A stretch of 64,000 nucleotides of DNA from positions 80,812,468 to 80,876,467 of the forward strand of contig NW_025335268.1 of NCBI RefSeq assembly GCF_004798865.1. Direction: 5' to 3'. The position numbers were made by a program, and so were the translations under genes. The number at the start of each line of letters is the position of its first letter. The stretch's first letter is position 1. The stretch is from Varanus komodoensis (taxonomy: Eukaryota > Chordata > Lepidosauria > Squamata > Varanidae). Shown piece after piece: positions 51,500 to 62,839 of the stretch. The notes under the pieces were generated by a model that saw only the letters and a list, made by a program, of their open reading frames with translations, searched no databases and was not told the DNA's origin.

Positions 51500-53236
51500 G
51501 TGTGGGTGGTAGCAGGGGAGAATTGTTCAGAAGACAGTTGGCTTTGTTTGAAAGAGATGGATTATGTCGACTGCCTTACACAAGTCATTCAGCCATTTCA
51601 GCCCATGGGTTCTGGGTGGGTAATTAACCAAGGAACACGTCTGAGCATAATTAGGCAAACTGGGGAGATGCCAATGCTACCGTCTGGTCCAAAATTATTG
51701 GAGGAATTTCAATTATTGCGGCCCGATGATGTGGACAAGGTGCTTGGACGAGTACGTCCCACCACTTGCCTATTGGATCCTTGCCCGTCTTGGTTAATAA
51801 ATAACTCCAAGCACGGGATTGGGACCTGGATCTTGGAAGTGGTTAACACTTCTCTGAGGGAGGGTCGAGTGCCTGCCCCTTTAAAGGAGGCGGTAATACG
51901 ACCGGTCCTGAAGAAAGCGTCACTGGATCCAGAGATGGCCACTAACTATAGACCTGTGGCCAACATCCCATTTCTGGGCAAGGTGTTAGAGCGGGTGGTG
52001 GCGGGACAACTCCAAGCACTCTTGGATGAAACTGATTATCTGGACCCATTTCAGTCCGGCTTCAGACCTGGGTACGGTACTGAATCTGCCTTGGTCGCCC
52101 TGTACGATGACCTGTGCAGGGAGAAGGACAGGAGGAGTGCATCCCTGTTAGTTCTTCTGGACCTCTCGGCGGCTTTCGATACCATTGACCATGGTATACT
52201 TCTGGATAGGCTAGCAGGATTGGGGGTTGGAGGCACTGCTTTGCAGTGGTTCCGCTCCTATATCAATGGTCGATTCCAGAAGGTAGTGCTGGGGGACTAT
52301 GTCTCTGCGCCATGGCAGCTATGCCATGGAGTACCACAGGGCTCCATTCTATCCCCTCTGCTATTTAACATCTATATGAAACCGCTGGGAGAGGTCATCA
52401 GGAGGTGTGGGCTGCGGAATCATCAATACGCTGATGATACCCAGCTCTACCTCTCGTTTTCCACTAATCCAGGTGAGGCAGTGGCTGTGCTGAACCGGTG
52501 CTTGGCCGAGGTAATGGAATGGATGAGGGCCAACAAACTGAAACTCAATCCAGACAAGACGGAGGTCCTGTTGGTTGGCGGATCAGGCTTCGGAGAGGGT
52601 GGATTTGACCTGGTCCTGAATGGTGCAACACTCCCTCTTAGGGACAAGGTCCGCAGCTTGGGAGTACTCCTCAACCCGGAGCTTTCACTGGAAGCTCAGG
52701 TGACAGCGGTGGCGAGGAGCGCCTTCCTTCAGCTTCGGCTGATTAATCAGCTGCGCCCCTACCTGGAGTACGACTGCCTGGCGACGGTGACACACGCGCT
52801 GGTGACTTCCCGCCTAGACTTCTGTAACGCGCTTTACGTGGGGCTTCCCCTGAAGACAGTCCGAACACTTCAATTGGTGCAAAATAGAGCTGCCAGGTTG
52901 CTGACGGGGACGGGGCATTATGCTCACATGACTCTAGTCCTCCGTCAGCTTCACTGGCTTCCCATTGAAGCCCGGGCCCAATTCAAGGTGTTGGTTATGA
53001 CCTATAAAGCCCTAAACAGCTTGGGTCCTGGCTACCTGAACGAGCGCTTACGTCCGTATATGCCTGACTGCCCCTTGAGATCTGCGGGAGAGTCCCTTCT
53101 CCGGAAACCCTCCATGAAAGAAATTAGGAGAGTACTCAGAGGAGGGCTTTCTCTGCAGTGGCGCCCAACCTATGGAATTCACTCCCCAAAGAGGTCCGCC
53201 TGGCACCGTCGTTACTGGTTTTTCGGCGCCAGGTAA
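51500..53236 (+). pseudogene. L2 ORF2 reverse transcriptase (578 codons open)
   Basis: This is the reverse transcriptase of an L2 LINE. The first roughly 60 residues from the Met at 51500 are not recognisable and may be flanking sequence. L2 homology starts near FQLLRPDDVDKVLGRVRPTT and LDPCPSWL. Motifs are LKEAVIRPVLKKASLDP and NYRPVANIPFLGKVLERVV (around residues 125-165), FQSGFRPGYGTESALVALYD (about 187), LLDLSAAFDTIDHGILLDRL (motif A, about 217), GVPQGSILSPLLFNIY (motif B, about 277), YADDTQLYLS (motif C, about 310) and LNPDKTEVLL (motif D). Both catalytic Asp positions are intact. From about residue 543 the frame slips. The usual ending (LWNSLPKEVRLAPSLLVFRR, then KTFLFKH) is read in another frame and stops at 53269-53271. 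The copy lacks the endonuclease, so it cannot be autonomous. Confidence 0.92.
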
Positions 53237-53497
53237 AGACCTTTTTATTTAAACATCATTTTAATTGTTAAAATATATGATCTGGCCAGGGCAACTTCTT
53301 CTTCCTTCTCTTTCCTCCTCCTATATTCTTTATTTACTTATTTTATACTGTTAATTTTAATTTTATATTATTGTATCTCAGTGTATTTTTTGTATTTTTG
53401 TATTTATTGGTAATTTATTATGTTCTATTGTATTTCAATGTATCTTATTGTGTTGTAAGCCGCCCCGAGGCTTCGGCAAGGGGCGGCATAGAAATGT

Positions 53498-53549
<52 letters not shown>
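53498..53549 (+). repeat. AAT microsatellite, tail of L2
   Basis: About 17 AAT units directly after the L2 3' stem-loop. This is the tail generated by L2 reverse transcription. Confidence 0.95.
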
Positions 53550-53550
<1 letters not shown>

Positions 53551-54014
53551 CCCTGACATGTGACTGGTACACAGGGAATAGTTAGTAAGCCACCATGGCT
53601 TTTAAATGCCTGCTGATCATGTGAACCTGCTCAGCCACCACAAACTTTGTTGACTTGTTCTATAGCCTTAGCTAGACACCATATTTAGGATAGAAGACAG
53701 AATGATAGGCAGCTGGGATGGTGAACAACTCCATGTGTTTCGCTGGTGGCGGGGGGAAGAGCTGATCTAATTTGTATTTCCTGGGCTAATATATGGATTG
53801 GAGCATAGTTATTCTTCATGTTACACACACCTCACAATTTTGTGATGCAGTTGTCAGCTAAAAAAAATCCTATGTAAATGCATACATTATGGAAAGTTGC
53901 ATGCAAAAATGCCTTTATTAAGAAAACCTGTATACAAGCATGTGTAGAGTAGGAAAAGATATATACAAAAATAGATTATATTTGTGTGCTATTTCTTTAT
54001 TCATTCATTTATTT

Positions 54015-54215
54015 ATTATAGTTATAGCCTGCCTTTTTCCATTCAAGGAATTCACATAGTAACATAATTCTCGACCTCCCACTCCTATCCTCACAAATAT
54101 AATCCTGTGGGTTGGGCTGAGAGTCTGTGACTGGTCCAAAGTCATCCATTTAGCTCCATGACAGAGTGGAGACTAGAATATGCTTTAACCATTACCCCAC
54201 ACTGGCTCTTAAAAA
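54015..54215 (-). mobile_element. MIR-like SINE
   Basis: Seen on the plus strand as the reverse complement: an AT-rich tail (TTTATTTATTATAG), GTGGGTTGGGCTGAGAGTCT, GTGACTGGTCCAAAGTCATC, CATGACAGAGTGGAGACTAG and ACCATTACCCCACACTGGC. It lies on the minus strand and is diverged. Confidence 0.7.
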
Positions 54216-55053
54216 TTATTTCAGATGGGTGCTTATCTTACTGTACATCCTATTAGAAAAGGGTGTTATCTTTGTTGCCAAGCATGCCTGGGAGAACACA
54301 GATGCAAATTTTGATCTTCTGTCGAATTTACAAGCCTTTAGAGTCATGTTACCTCTTTTCCTTCTGTGCTAGTTAAATGCATTGCTTATTATAGCCTGTA
54401 GGATCACGGCCCAGATGGATGTAAGGCACGTGAGCTCCAAGCATATCCATATTGCAGGATAATTTCAGTAGCACTGGGCTGTTAAGTACATGAAGTCAAG
54501 GCTGTTTCTCACTTCCTCAAAGAAGTGTAATTCTTGCTACACCTCACAATTAAGAGTATCTAATCAGATTCAGTGAGAAGCAAGTGACTGAATAAACTGG
54601 CACTTGAAGGCATATTTTCTCTTAAGCTACCTTGCAAACAGCTTCAAGCTAATGGCTTGGGGGTAGGTAACAAAAAGATTCTCCCCCCCATATGAATCTT
54701 CCTAATGTTTAATAAAGGCCTTTCTAGGTGTCCTTGATAGGGAAATTCAGATGGGTGATTATCTTAAACTACAATATCCAAACAGGAATTTGGGTCTACT
54801 GGGATGAAGGGAAGTAGATTCTGGCCCCATCATTTGACAGGGGACTAAAGGATGAATTCTCTGAGGAAGAGAAGTCTCTTTTGGGAGCATCTTCTATAAT
54901 CGGCATGCCTCGAGTATGAAGACTCTGTCCTGTATCTTCCCACCTAAAAGCATTTGGTGGGCACACACAGAGGAGGGCCTCTGAAGGTAACCCAAGGTTC
55001 TAATGGGCAGGTATGTGAGGAGAAGTTCCTTTAAGGATGATGACAATTATCTT

Positions 55054-55075
55054 CCTCCTCCTCCTCCTCCTCCTC
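55054..55075. repeat. CCT microsatellite
   Basis: Seven CCT units, ending TCTTTCTG. Confidence 0.9.
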
Positions 55076-56084
55076 TTTCTGTTATTGGTTTCCTGATTTT
55101 AGATTGTTAAATTGTTTAAATTGTATAAGATTTCAATCACTTCAGTCACTATGGTGCCCCTATAAAGATAATAAATAAATAATATTGTGTTTCCTTAAAC
55201 AATTCAAATGACACCCATGCATTAAAAAATCATTTCTGTTCACATTCAGTTTTGACATTACAAACAAGTCAAGCTCTGCTATTTTATGAACTGAACTGAA
55301 ATTCTCATGCAGTCCTACTGTTGACTTATGGGAGAAGGGGAAGGAGAGCTTTTCTAGCTGAAAATTCCTGGCAAACGGGATGGGAAATTCCTGTGTGTTA
55401 TATGCATTCCATTTTTTTTTCCAGAAATGAACCATAATTAATCCCACTAGGCAGCATGCTATGTGATCTTACTGCTAATGTAAATTACATTGCACTAGCA
55501 TTAAGTGACCTCTAGTACAATGCCAATGGCATTTGCTGGCATGACAGATTCCCTGAACAAAAATCTCACTGGTAGACAGTGCTGCCATAATGTACACTAG
55601 CATAATGTAATTTACATGAGCTGTAATGTCAAACAGGATACTACCCACTGTTTATGTTTGAAAAGAATTGTCCAATACACATACCGCATTTCCCTAGTGA
55701 AAAATATACATTTATGGTGTTATTCATCCAAATACAGTACTGCTATTTCTAAATTCAGCTTACACAATCAAATGGACACTCACACACACACAATGGCATA
55801 CCAAAGTGCTTTGAAAAAAGCTTGCAGTGAAGGAGAACAACTTCAATATGCAGTGGAAGAAAGACTGCCCTACATAAAAAAGCGAATGAGCCAGCCCTGG
55901 ATCGCTATTATGGGGAACTACAAAATAAAGATAGTCTGATCACCAACTGGTTTGCTTTACCAGGGTTGGTGTTCCTGATCTTAAATAACAAAGTAAATTC
56001 ACATCTTTAGTCCCCCTCTCTCCTCAACCCACCAGCTTGAAAAAGTTTACCTGATTAATATCAATGTATTCATTAGATATCCTA

Positions 56085-56235
56085 CCTATTTTTTTTCCTT
56101 CCAAGAATTTCTAAGTGGCTTACATAATTCTCTATCTCCTCTCAATCTTAACCTCACAAAAACAACCCTGTGAGATAAGTTGGGCCAAGAGTCTGTGACG
56201 GGCCCAAAGCCACCCGGAGCAATGCCCTGATCACC
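56085..56235 (-). mobile_element. MIR-like SINE, partial
   Basis: This is a reverse-complement copy. AAGTGGCTTACATAATTCTC, AACAACCCTGTGAGATAAGT, TGGGCCAAGAGTCTGTGACG and GGCCCAAAGCCACCC are followed by a break. The tRNA-like head is missing. Confidence 0.65.
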
Positions 56236-58556
56236 CATGTTAACAGTCTGGGAAGCACTATCCAGACTGATTCAATTGCCCTACACAATATCATCACATT
56301 GACTATGTGATCTTCCAATTGGCTGGAATCACTCCACAAATCTGCTATAAGAAGAAGGTTAAGGCACTGAAATGGCAACTTCCTGGGGCAACAATGGCTA
56401 CAAACAATCTTGAAAGAAAGGAGGAATAAGGGGGTTCCTTCCCCAGAAATAGGCTGTTCCTCTCAAATCTCCCCATTTTCCCTTCCTTTAAAATATCCAC
56501 AGAGTCATTCAGTGCTCCCCTAAGCTGTTCTAATTTTTAGAAATACAATAGGGAAGATAAAGGTTCTGCATGCTAAAACCTTAGCCATCATTTTATTTTT
56601 TTTTTTGTAAATATTGGTTCATTGAACTGAAGATTCATTTTCCCCATACTTACAAATGAAATTACTAAAGGCAAAGCAAATGAGCAACCCTGCCACCAAG
56701 CAAAGCTTTCTGCTTAAAAGTTGGGCTCACAACTTCTGGTTGTACATTCTTTAATTTTTCTTTATCCGTCCTTCAAAAACTTCCATCAATACTCATCTCC
56801 TAAAAGTAAGTGCATTAATACATTTGTTGAAGTATCATTACTGATGCAACCGGTTGTGTGCATGGTGATGGCAGGAAATTCAGCCTTGTATGTCTAACTA
56901 CTTGACAGGCAAATTATAACTTCAAGTTTTTATAGTTCAGAACTAAGACTTCACAGACTTTCCAAAGTTTGTCCTTTTCTGCTTTCCTTTCAGTATCCTG
57001 AATGGATAATGAAAAGAGTTTTAAGGACCTGCAACACTTGCTTTCATTTTTTTTTTTTCATGTGTTACTAGCATATTAAAAGGATCTGCCAGGCTTTTTC
57101 TGTAAATGGTACCAAGATGTACTTTTACTGTAACTTGCATTCTGGCATATCACATCATGTGAGGGAAGGATCCTACATGGACTGATTTGATTTATGTGGC
57201 TTTTATTTTACATTGTTTCGTGTTCTATTATAAAGCTTCTTTTCAAATCTTGTGGTGTAACAAACAAATAAATATTCAGAGGAAAGATTCTGCACAAGAG
57301 CCAGAACCAATACTGCATTGATACCATAACCCATGATGTCTAGAGTGCAGAACTGGAGGCAGATGGACTGCCAAGCTGCATAGCTGAAGGGTTATCTAAC
57401 TTATGAATTGTCCTAAAACCAGAGCAATTGGGTCAATTAATGCAAAAAGCACATAAGAATTAAAATAAAATCATTAAATTTGTTTTAAGAGCAGCATCAG
57501 CATCCAAATGGAAATAACTAAACAGCTAAAAACAAGGAGATACTTTTAAAATGAAAAATTCAAGGTATTACAAAATACGTAAAAATATTTACAGCTAAAA
57601 TATTTTTTAAGGACTGTGATAATATACAAAAAAGGGGGGGGGGGTTCCGAAAAGCCAACAAAGTAAGCAGTAGGTACCTTCTCTAAGGAGAACATTGCCC
57701 AATTTGGGGGGGGGGGAGCACAACAAAAAAGCTCCGCTCATCAGTACCCATCAACTAATTTTCAGAGGGGTGGGAGCATTTGGAACAGAGCCTCAGATGA
57801 AAATCTGGGGTCAAGATCAGAATTGATTTAGATGGTTGATGACACATCTGTTATCTACCAAAACTAAAGATTTGTATGGTTCTGATAGCATTGCCAAAAA
57901 GAATGTTTGAGCAAGGACATTGCAAATGACTATTCTAGATACTACTGATGCTGTTCTTCATATCAGCCACATCAGAACCATATTAGATTTGTTATACTGT
58001 TTAATCCTCAAGTTTCTTTCTGAGATTAAGGGAAGGATAACACATGTGTGCAAAAAGCATCTTGTGTGTTCTTATAAATGTACCAATATGCTCAGGTCAT
58101 AGCCATAGATTTTGTTTTTCAAGATATAACACAATAAATGCAACTTTTAATTCAATGCCAACACAATTTAGAAGAAAAGTTATCATCAAGTTACTTACTC
58201 CTCAGTATTCTTGGAAATGTCAGTGGTTTGAAGACTGTGGCCATACTTTTTAAACTGCTGCACAGATCAATTGATAAATGCCATCATAGTCTGGAAGCGG
58301 GAACATTCATCACAGCTTTGAATTTGTTGGTTTATTTCAATCCCATTTATTGGTTATCTCATCACTTACTGGTTGCTTCCAATAGCATTAAAAGCTTGTA
58401 CATGTCTTTTAATTTGACAAATGACTATTCATAATGCAAACAAAAATGCCTTCCTTTCTTTACTGAACAATATAACTTTCTGATGGGTTGATTTTAGATT
58501 AATTCCAACCATGCTCCTCTCAATGATGTTATCAAATCTGTCTGTTAAACTACTAC

Positions 58557-58608
<52 letters not shown>

Positions 58609-58615
58609 TTCTTTA
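58557..58615. repeat. CTTT microsatellite
   Basis: About 13 uninterrupted CTTT units, followed by TTCTTTAA. It lies about 240 bp left of the BovB insertion. Confidence 0.97.
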
Positions 58616-59113
58616 ATTCAGTTAACCTGGATGTTTACAGGCACTAAAAATTTTGTTTGCATTGAACTTGTATCATTACTGTTTCTTTATACAATATATG
58701 TATATTGCAAAATGGGGCAGGATCCAACTGTGTCCCAGTGATACCACTAATGGCATTGCACTACCATAAAGCAATGCTTGCGCAATGCTTGGACAATTGC
58801 TCATGCTAAGGCAATGGAAAAAATGGTTTTATGGTAGAATGTGTGATATAGACATGTCTTTAAAAATTGTTGTTGTTAGTCACGAAGTCATGTCCAACCC
58901 ATCGCGACCCCACGGACAACATTCAGCCAGGCCTTCCTGTCCTCCACCATCCCCTGGAGTCCATTCAAGCTCACACCAACACCAACTGCTTCAGTGACTC
59001 CATCTAGCCACCTCATTCTCTGCCGTCCACTTCTTTTGCCATCTATTGTTCCCATCATTAGGCTCCTCCCCAAGGGAGTCCCTCCTTCTCATTAGGTGGC
59101 CAAAGTATTTGAG

Positions 59114-59998
59114 TTACATCTTCAGGATCTGGCCTTCTAAAGAGCAGTCAGGGTTGATCTCCTCTAGGACTGACCGGTTTGTCCACCTTGCTGTCCAAGG
59201 GACTCGCAGGAGTTTCCACCAGCACCACAAGTCAAAGGCCTCAGTTCTTCGGCGCTCAGCCTTCCTTATGGTCCAACTTTCACAGCCATACACTGCAACT
59301 GGGAAAACCATAGCCTTGACTATACGAACTTTTGTCGGCAGGGTGATGTCTCTGCTTTTTAGTATGCTATCTAGATTTGCCATAGCTTTCCTCCCCAGGA
59401 GCAAACGTCTTTTAATTTCCTGGCTGCAGTCCCCATCTGCGGTGATCTTGGAGCCCAGGAAAATAAAATCTGTCACTACCTCCATTTCTTCCCCATCTAT
59501 TTGCCAGGAAGTGAGAGGACCGGATGCCATGATCTTAGTTTTCTTACTGTTGAGTTTCAAGCCAACTTTTGCACTCTCCTCCTTCATCCGCATCAAGAGG
59601 CTCTTTAGTTCCTCTCCACTTTCTGCCATGAGAGTGGTATCATCTGCATATCTGAGGTTGTTGATATTTCTCCCAGCAATCTTAATTCCAACTGGTGATT
59701 CATCTAGCCCCGCCTTTCTCATGATGTGCTCTGCATATAAGTTAAACAGGCAGGGCGACAGTATACAGCCTTGCTGAACTCCTTTCTCAATTTTGAACCA
59801 ATCAGTGGTTCTGTGCCCAGTTCTCACTGTTGCTTCTTGACCCACATATAGGTTTCTCAAGAGACAAATAAGATAGTCAGGTAGTCCCATCTCTTTAAGA
59901 ACTTGCCACAATTTGTTGTGATCCACATAAACAAAGGCTTTAGCATAGTCAATGAAGCAGAAGTAGATGTGTTTCTGGAACTCCCTAGCTTTCTCCAT
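59114..59998 (-). pseudogene. BovB reverse transcriptase, palm and thumb
   Basis: This is the 294-codon open part of the BovB reverse transcriptase. Motifs in order are FIDYAKAF (motif A, catalytic Asp present), GVQQGCILSPCLFNLYAEHI (motif B), YADDTTLMA (motif C, catalytic Asp pair), then LNSKKTKIMA and the C-terminal KLLRVPWTARWTNRSVLEEI. After AKAF this copy reads VYVDHNKLW, where the family normally has DCVDHNKLW, so one conserved Asp near motif A is changed to Val. In-frame homology extends upstream of the first Met to the stop at 60074-60076. Downstream, UAA at 59114-59116 replaces a Lys codon, and the final block GRQRMRWLDGVTEAVGV is found in another frame at 58888-59073. Confidence 0.93.
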
Positions 59999-60226
59999 GA
60001 TCCAGCATATGTTGGCAATTTGATCTATAGTTCTTCTCCCTCTTTGAAATCCTGCTTGTACTTCTGGTAGTTCTCAGTCCACATACTGCTGGAGCCTAGC
60101 TTGTAGGATTTTGAGCATAACTTTGCTAGCATGTGAGATGAGTGCAATGGTGTGGTAGTTTGAACATTCTTTGGCATTGCCCTTCTTTGGGATCGGAATG
60201 TAAACTGACCTTTTCCAATTTGGTGG

Positions 60227-61294
60227 TCACTGTTGAGTTTTCCAAATTTGCTGGCATATGAAGTTTAGCACTTTTACTGCATCGTCTTTTAAGATTTTGA
60301 ATAGCTCAGCTGGAATACTGTCACCTCCACTAGCTTTGTTGTTGCTCAGACTTCCTAAGGCCCATTTGACTTCACATTCCAGGATGTCTGGCTCGAGGTC
60401 AATGACCACCCCATCGTGGTCATCAGGGATGTTATGCTCTTTCTTGTATAGTTCCTCTGTGTAATCTTGCCATCTCTTCTTAATCTCTTCTGCCTCTGTT
60501 AGGTCCCTGCCATTTTGGTTCTTTATCATGCCCATCTTTGCATGAAACTTTCCCTTCATATCTCCAATTTTCTTGAAGAGATCTCTGGTCCTCCCTATTC
60601 TATTGTTTTCTTCTATTTCTTTGCATTGTTCATTTAAGAAGGCATTCTTATCTCTTCTACCTATTCTCTGGAATTCTGCATTCAATTGGGTGTATCTTTC
60701 TCTTTCTTCCTTGCCTTTCGCTTCCCTTCTTTCCTCAGCTATCTGTAAAGCTTCCTCAGACAGCCATTTTGCTTTCTTACATTTCTTTTTCTTTGGGATG
60801 GTTTTAGTTGCTACCTCTTGTACAATGTTGTGAACCTCTGTCCGTAGTTCTTCAGGCACTCTGCCTATCAGATCTAGTTCCTTAAATCTATTTGTCACCT
60901 CTACTGTATATTCATCAGGGATATGATTTAGGTCATGCCTGAGTGGCCTAGTGCTTTTCCCTACTTTCTTCAACTTAAGCCTAACTTTTGCAACCAGAAG
61001 CTCATGATCTGAGCCACAGTCAGCTCCTGGTCTAGTTTTTATTGATTGCATAGAGTTTCTCCATCTTTGGCTGCAGAGCACATAGTCAATCCGACTTCTG
61101 TGTTGACTGTCTGGTGATGTGCATGTATAGAGTCGTCTCCTGGTTTGTTGGAAAAGAGTGTTTGCTCTGACCATCGTATCCTCTTGACAAAATTCTACCA
61201 GCCTGTGCCCTGCTTCATTTTGTACTCCAAGGCCAAACTTGCCTGTTATTCCAGTTATCTTTTGGCTTCCTACTTTAGCATTCCAATCCCCCAT
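60227..61294 (-). pseudogene. BovB endonuclease C-terminus, linker and start of reverse transcriptase
   Basis: This is an open stretch of 355 codons on the minus strand. It begins with MGDWNAKVGS (the GDWN endonuclease motif), continues with RIDYVLCSQRW and SDHELLVAKVRLKL (the SDH catalytic His motif), passes through a Lys/Glu-rich linker, and reaches ALGSLSNNKASGGDSIPAEL, the start of the reverse-transcriptase domain. It ends at UGA 60227-60229, where the expected residue before PPNWKR is Trp (TGG to TGA). It lies in the same frame as the downstream RT segment, so only stops, not a frameshift, separate the two. Confidence 0.93.
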
Positions 61295-61434
61295 GATGAT
61301 AAGGACATCATTTTTTGTGTTATTTCTAGAAGGTGTTGTAGGCCTTCATAGAACTGGTCAATTTCAGCCTCTTCAGCACCAGTGGTTGGGGCATAGACTT
61401 GGACTACTGTGATGTTGAATGGTTTGCCTTGGAT

Positions 61435-61674
61435 TCAAACTGAGGTAATTCTGTCATTTTGGAGGTGGTATCCCAGTACTGCTTTTCCTACTCTTTTATT
61501 GACTATGAAGGCTACTCCATTTCTTCTGAGCGTTCCTTGCCCGCAGTAGTATACCTGATGGTCATCTGAATTAAATTCACCCATTCCTGTCCATTTTAGT
61601 TCACTGATTCCTAAGATGTCGATGTTCAGTCTTGTCATCGCTTGTTTGACCACATCCAGCTTGCCTTGATTCAT
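61435..61674 (-). pseudogene. BovB endonuclease, N-terminal part
   Basis: This is a fragment of the BovB APE-like endonuclease that nicks target DNA to prime reverse transcription. The visible sequence starts MNQGKLDVVKQAMTRLNIDI, then has the LGISELKW block with the catalytic Glu, then NGVAFIVNKRV. The frame ends at a UGA at 61435-61437 where BovB proteins usually carry Arg, so a CGA to TGA change at a CpG is a simple explanation (inference). The same reading continues beyond the stop with QGKPFNITVVQVYAPT, a normal BovB block. A frameshift near 61310 then separates this from the next open stretch. Confidence 0.9.
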
Positions 61675-62193
61675 GGATCTTACATTCCAGGTTCCTATGA
61701 AGTATAGATCTTTACAGCATCGGACTCTCCTTTCACCACCAGATACATCTGCAACTTAGTGTCCTGTCAGCTTTGACCCAGTTGCTTCATTCTTTCTGGC
61801 ACTACTAGTACTAGCCCTTCATTCTTCCCCAGTAGCATATTGGACACCTTCCGACCTGAGGGGCTCATATCTTCCGACATCATATCTTTTTGCCTTTTGG
61901 TACTGTCCATGGGGTTTTCATGGCAAAGATACCGGAGTGGGTTGCTATTTCCTTCTCCAGTGGATCATGTTTTTTCAGAGCTCTCTGCTATGACCTGTCC
62001 GTCTTGGGTAGACCTGCATGGCATAGCTCATAGCTTCATGAGTTATGCAAGCCCCTTCACCACAACAAGGCAGTGATCCATGAAGGAGGTCTTTAAAAAT
62101 ATCATGAATTATATCCCGACTTAATCAGAGTTGGACTACCAAAAACAATGATAATGTGAATCATAGCTAACTTATGTTCCATTAAATGGAATT

Positions 62194-62229
62194 ACTTTAT
62201 CACACTTAAACAAATAAGTGTGATAAAGT
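62194..62229. repeat. Perfect 15-bp hairpin
   Basis: ACTTTATCACACTTA (62194-62208) pairs perfectly with TAAGTGTGATAAAGT (62215-62229) across a 6-nt loop. It lies between the BovB right target duplication and the second solo LTR. Confidence 0.95.
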
Positions 62230-62282
62230 CTGGATACAATGGAAATGTTCACATATGTATACATTTTTTTCAAGTAGCACTT

Positions 62283-62839
62283 TGTTGTGCAGCTGGAGCT
62301 CCTTCCTAACGAAAGCAATCACTCCAGTTGATACTACAATTCTCTTTATTCTAAACAGTATTGCAATTACAGTCACACAGGATAGAAAGTTGTCCTTTCG
62401 TTCTAACTAAGTTCAACCCACACTTGGTTTATGAATCCTTTGTGACCGCCCCTCCAAGGGCAGAGCTCTGTGTCCCTCCTTTTGTGTTGCTCAGTCAAGT
62501 CTCGATTCTAGCTGTCCCAGTCTGCCTGTACACCTGCAAGAACAGGCATCCTCAAAAGCCCCTTGCCCCCTATCTCCTTGGTTCTCACATTCCATCTCAG
62601 CAACTTGCGAGACTGTTTTCCCATCTACTTCCAAACTGACTTCTACTCACACCTCTGCTTTGACTTCTCCCTGAACCTCCTTATCTGGCCCATTCTCATT
62701 CTCAGCATCTGTGAAACTGGGCAGTAAAGCTTGTTCTGCTGACACCAGAAATAGCTCGTCATCAACATTCTGGTTCTCTTGGGAAGTTTCCTCCTCTTGT
62801 GTGCACGTAAGGGAATCTTCTGAGCATGTGCACATGACA
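62283..62839 (-). mobile_element. Second solo LTR with 5-bp target duplication
   Basis: This 557-bp block begins TGTTGTGCAG and ends GCACATGACA on the plus strand. It is flanked by CACTT at 62278-62282 and 62840-62844. Read on the minus strand it begins TGTCATG, as does the solo LTR at 42889-43464, and it has an AATAAA signal about 80 bp before the 3' end. Similar length, the same 5-bp duplication size and matching terminal bases suggest the two belong to related families. No internal coding region is present. It sits 183 bp beyond the right target duplication of the BovB copy, as an independent insertion. Confidence 0.82.

Larger units (their letters stand above)
51500..53549 (+). mobile_element. 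L2-clade LINE, 5'-truncated, with near-intact reverse transcriptase and AAT tail
   Basis: This L2-type non-LTR retrotransposon lies on the plus strand, antisense to STS. Recognisable L2 protein begins around 51690, so the 5' edge is approximate and the upstream endonuclease is missing. After the RT and C-terminal domain comes a short 3' UTR with a stem-loop, GCCGCCCCG pairing with GGGGCGGC at 53459-53488, and then a long AAT repeat tail (53498-53549). The coding part carries one clear defect, a frameshift near 53130. The long open frame suggests this is one of the younger elements in the window. Confidence 0.93.
58868..62089 (-). mobile_element. BovB (RTE-clade) LINE, essentially full length, with target-site duplication
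   Basis: This non-LTR retrotransposon lies on the minus strand. At 3.2 kb its length matches full-length BovB as I know it. It is flanked by a 12-bp duplication, GTCTTTAAAAAT, at 58856-58867 and 62089-62100 (the outer G may be chance). The 5' end carries the usual BovB leader, with CACTGCCTTGTTGTGGTGAA shortly after the start. The protein order is APE-type endonuclease followed by reverse transcriptase, then a short 3' tail ending in CAA repeats. The protein frame is broken: a frameshift near 61310, UGA stops at 61435-61437, 60227-60229 and 60074-60076, UAA at 59114-59116, and a frameshift near 59065. BovB is known for patchy distribution through horizontal transfer between squamates and ruminants. 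This copy is a recent but dead insertion in an STS intron, in sense orientation to the gene. Confidence 0.96.

Noticed and set aside
57635-57713. Two runs of G (also at 7550 and 32325)
   Set aside because: Simple homopolymers. No G-quadruplex pattern of four separate runs.
59046-59777. 243-codon plus-strand frame
   Set aside because: Antisense shadow of the BovB reverse transcriptase.
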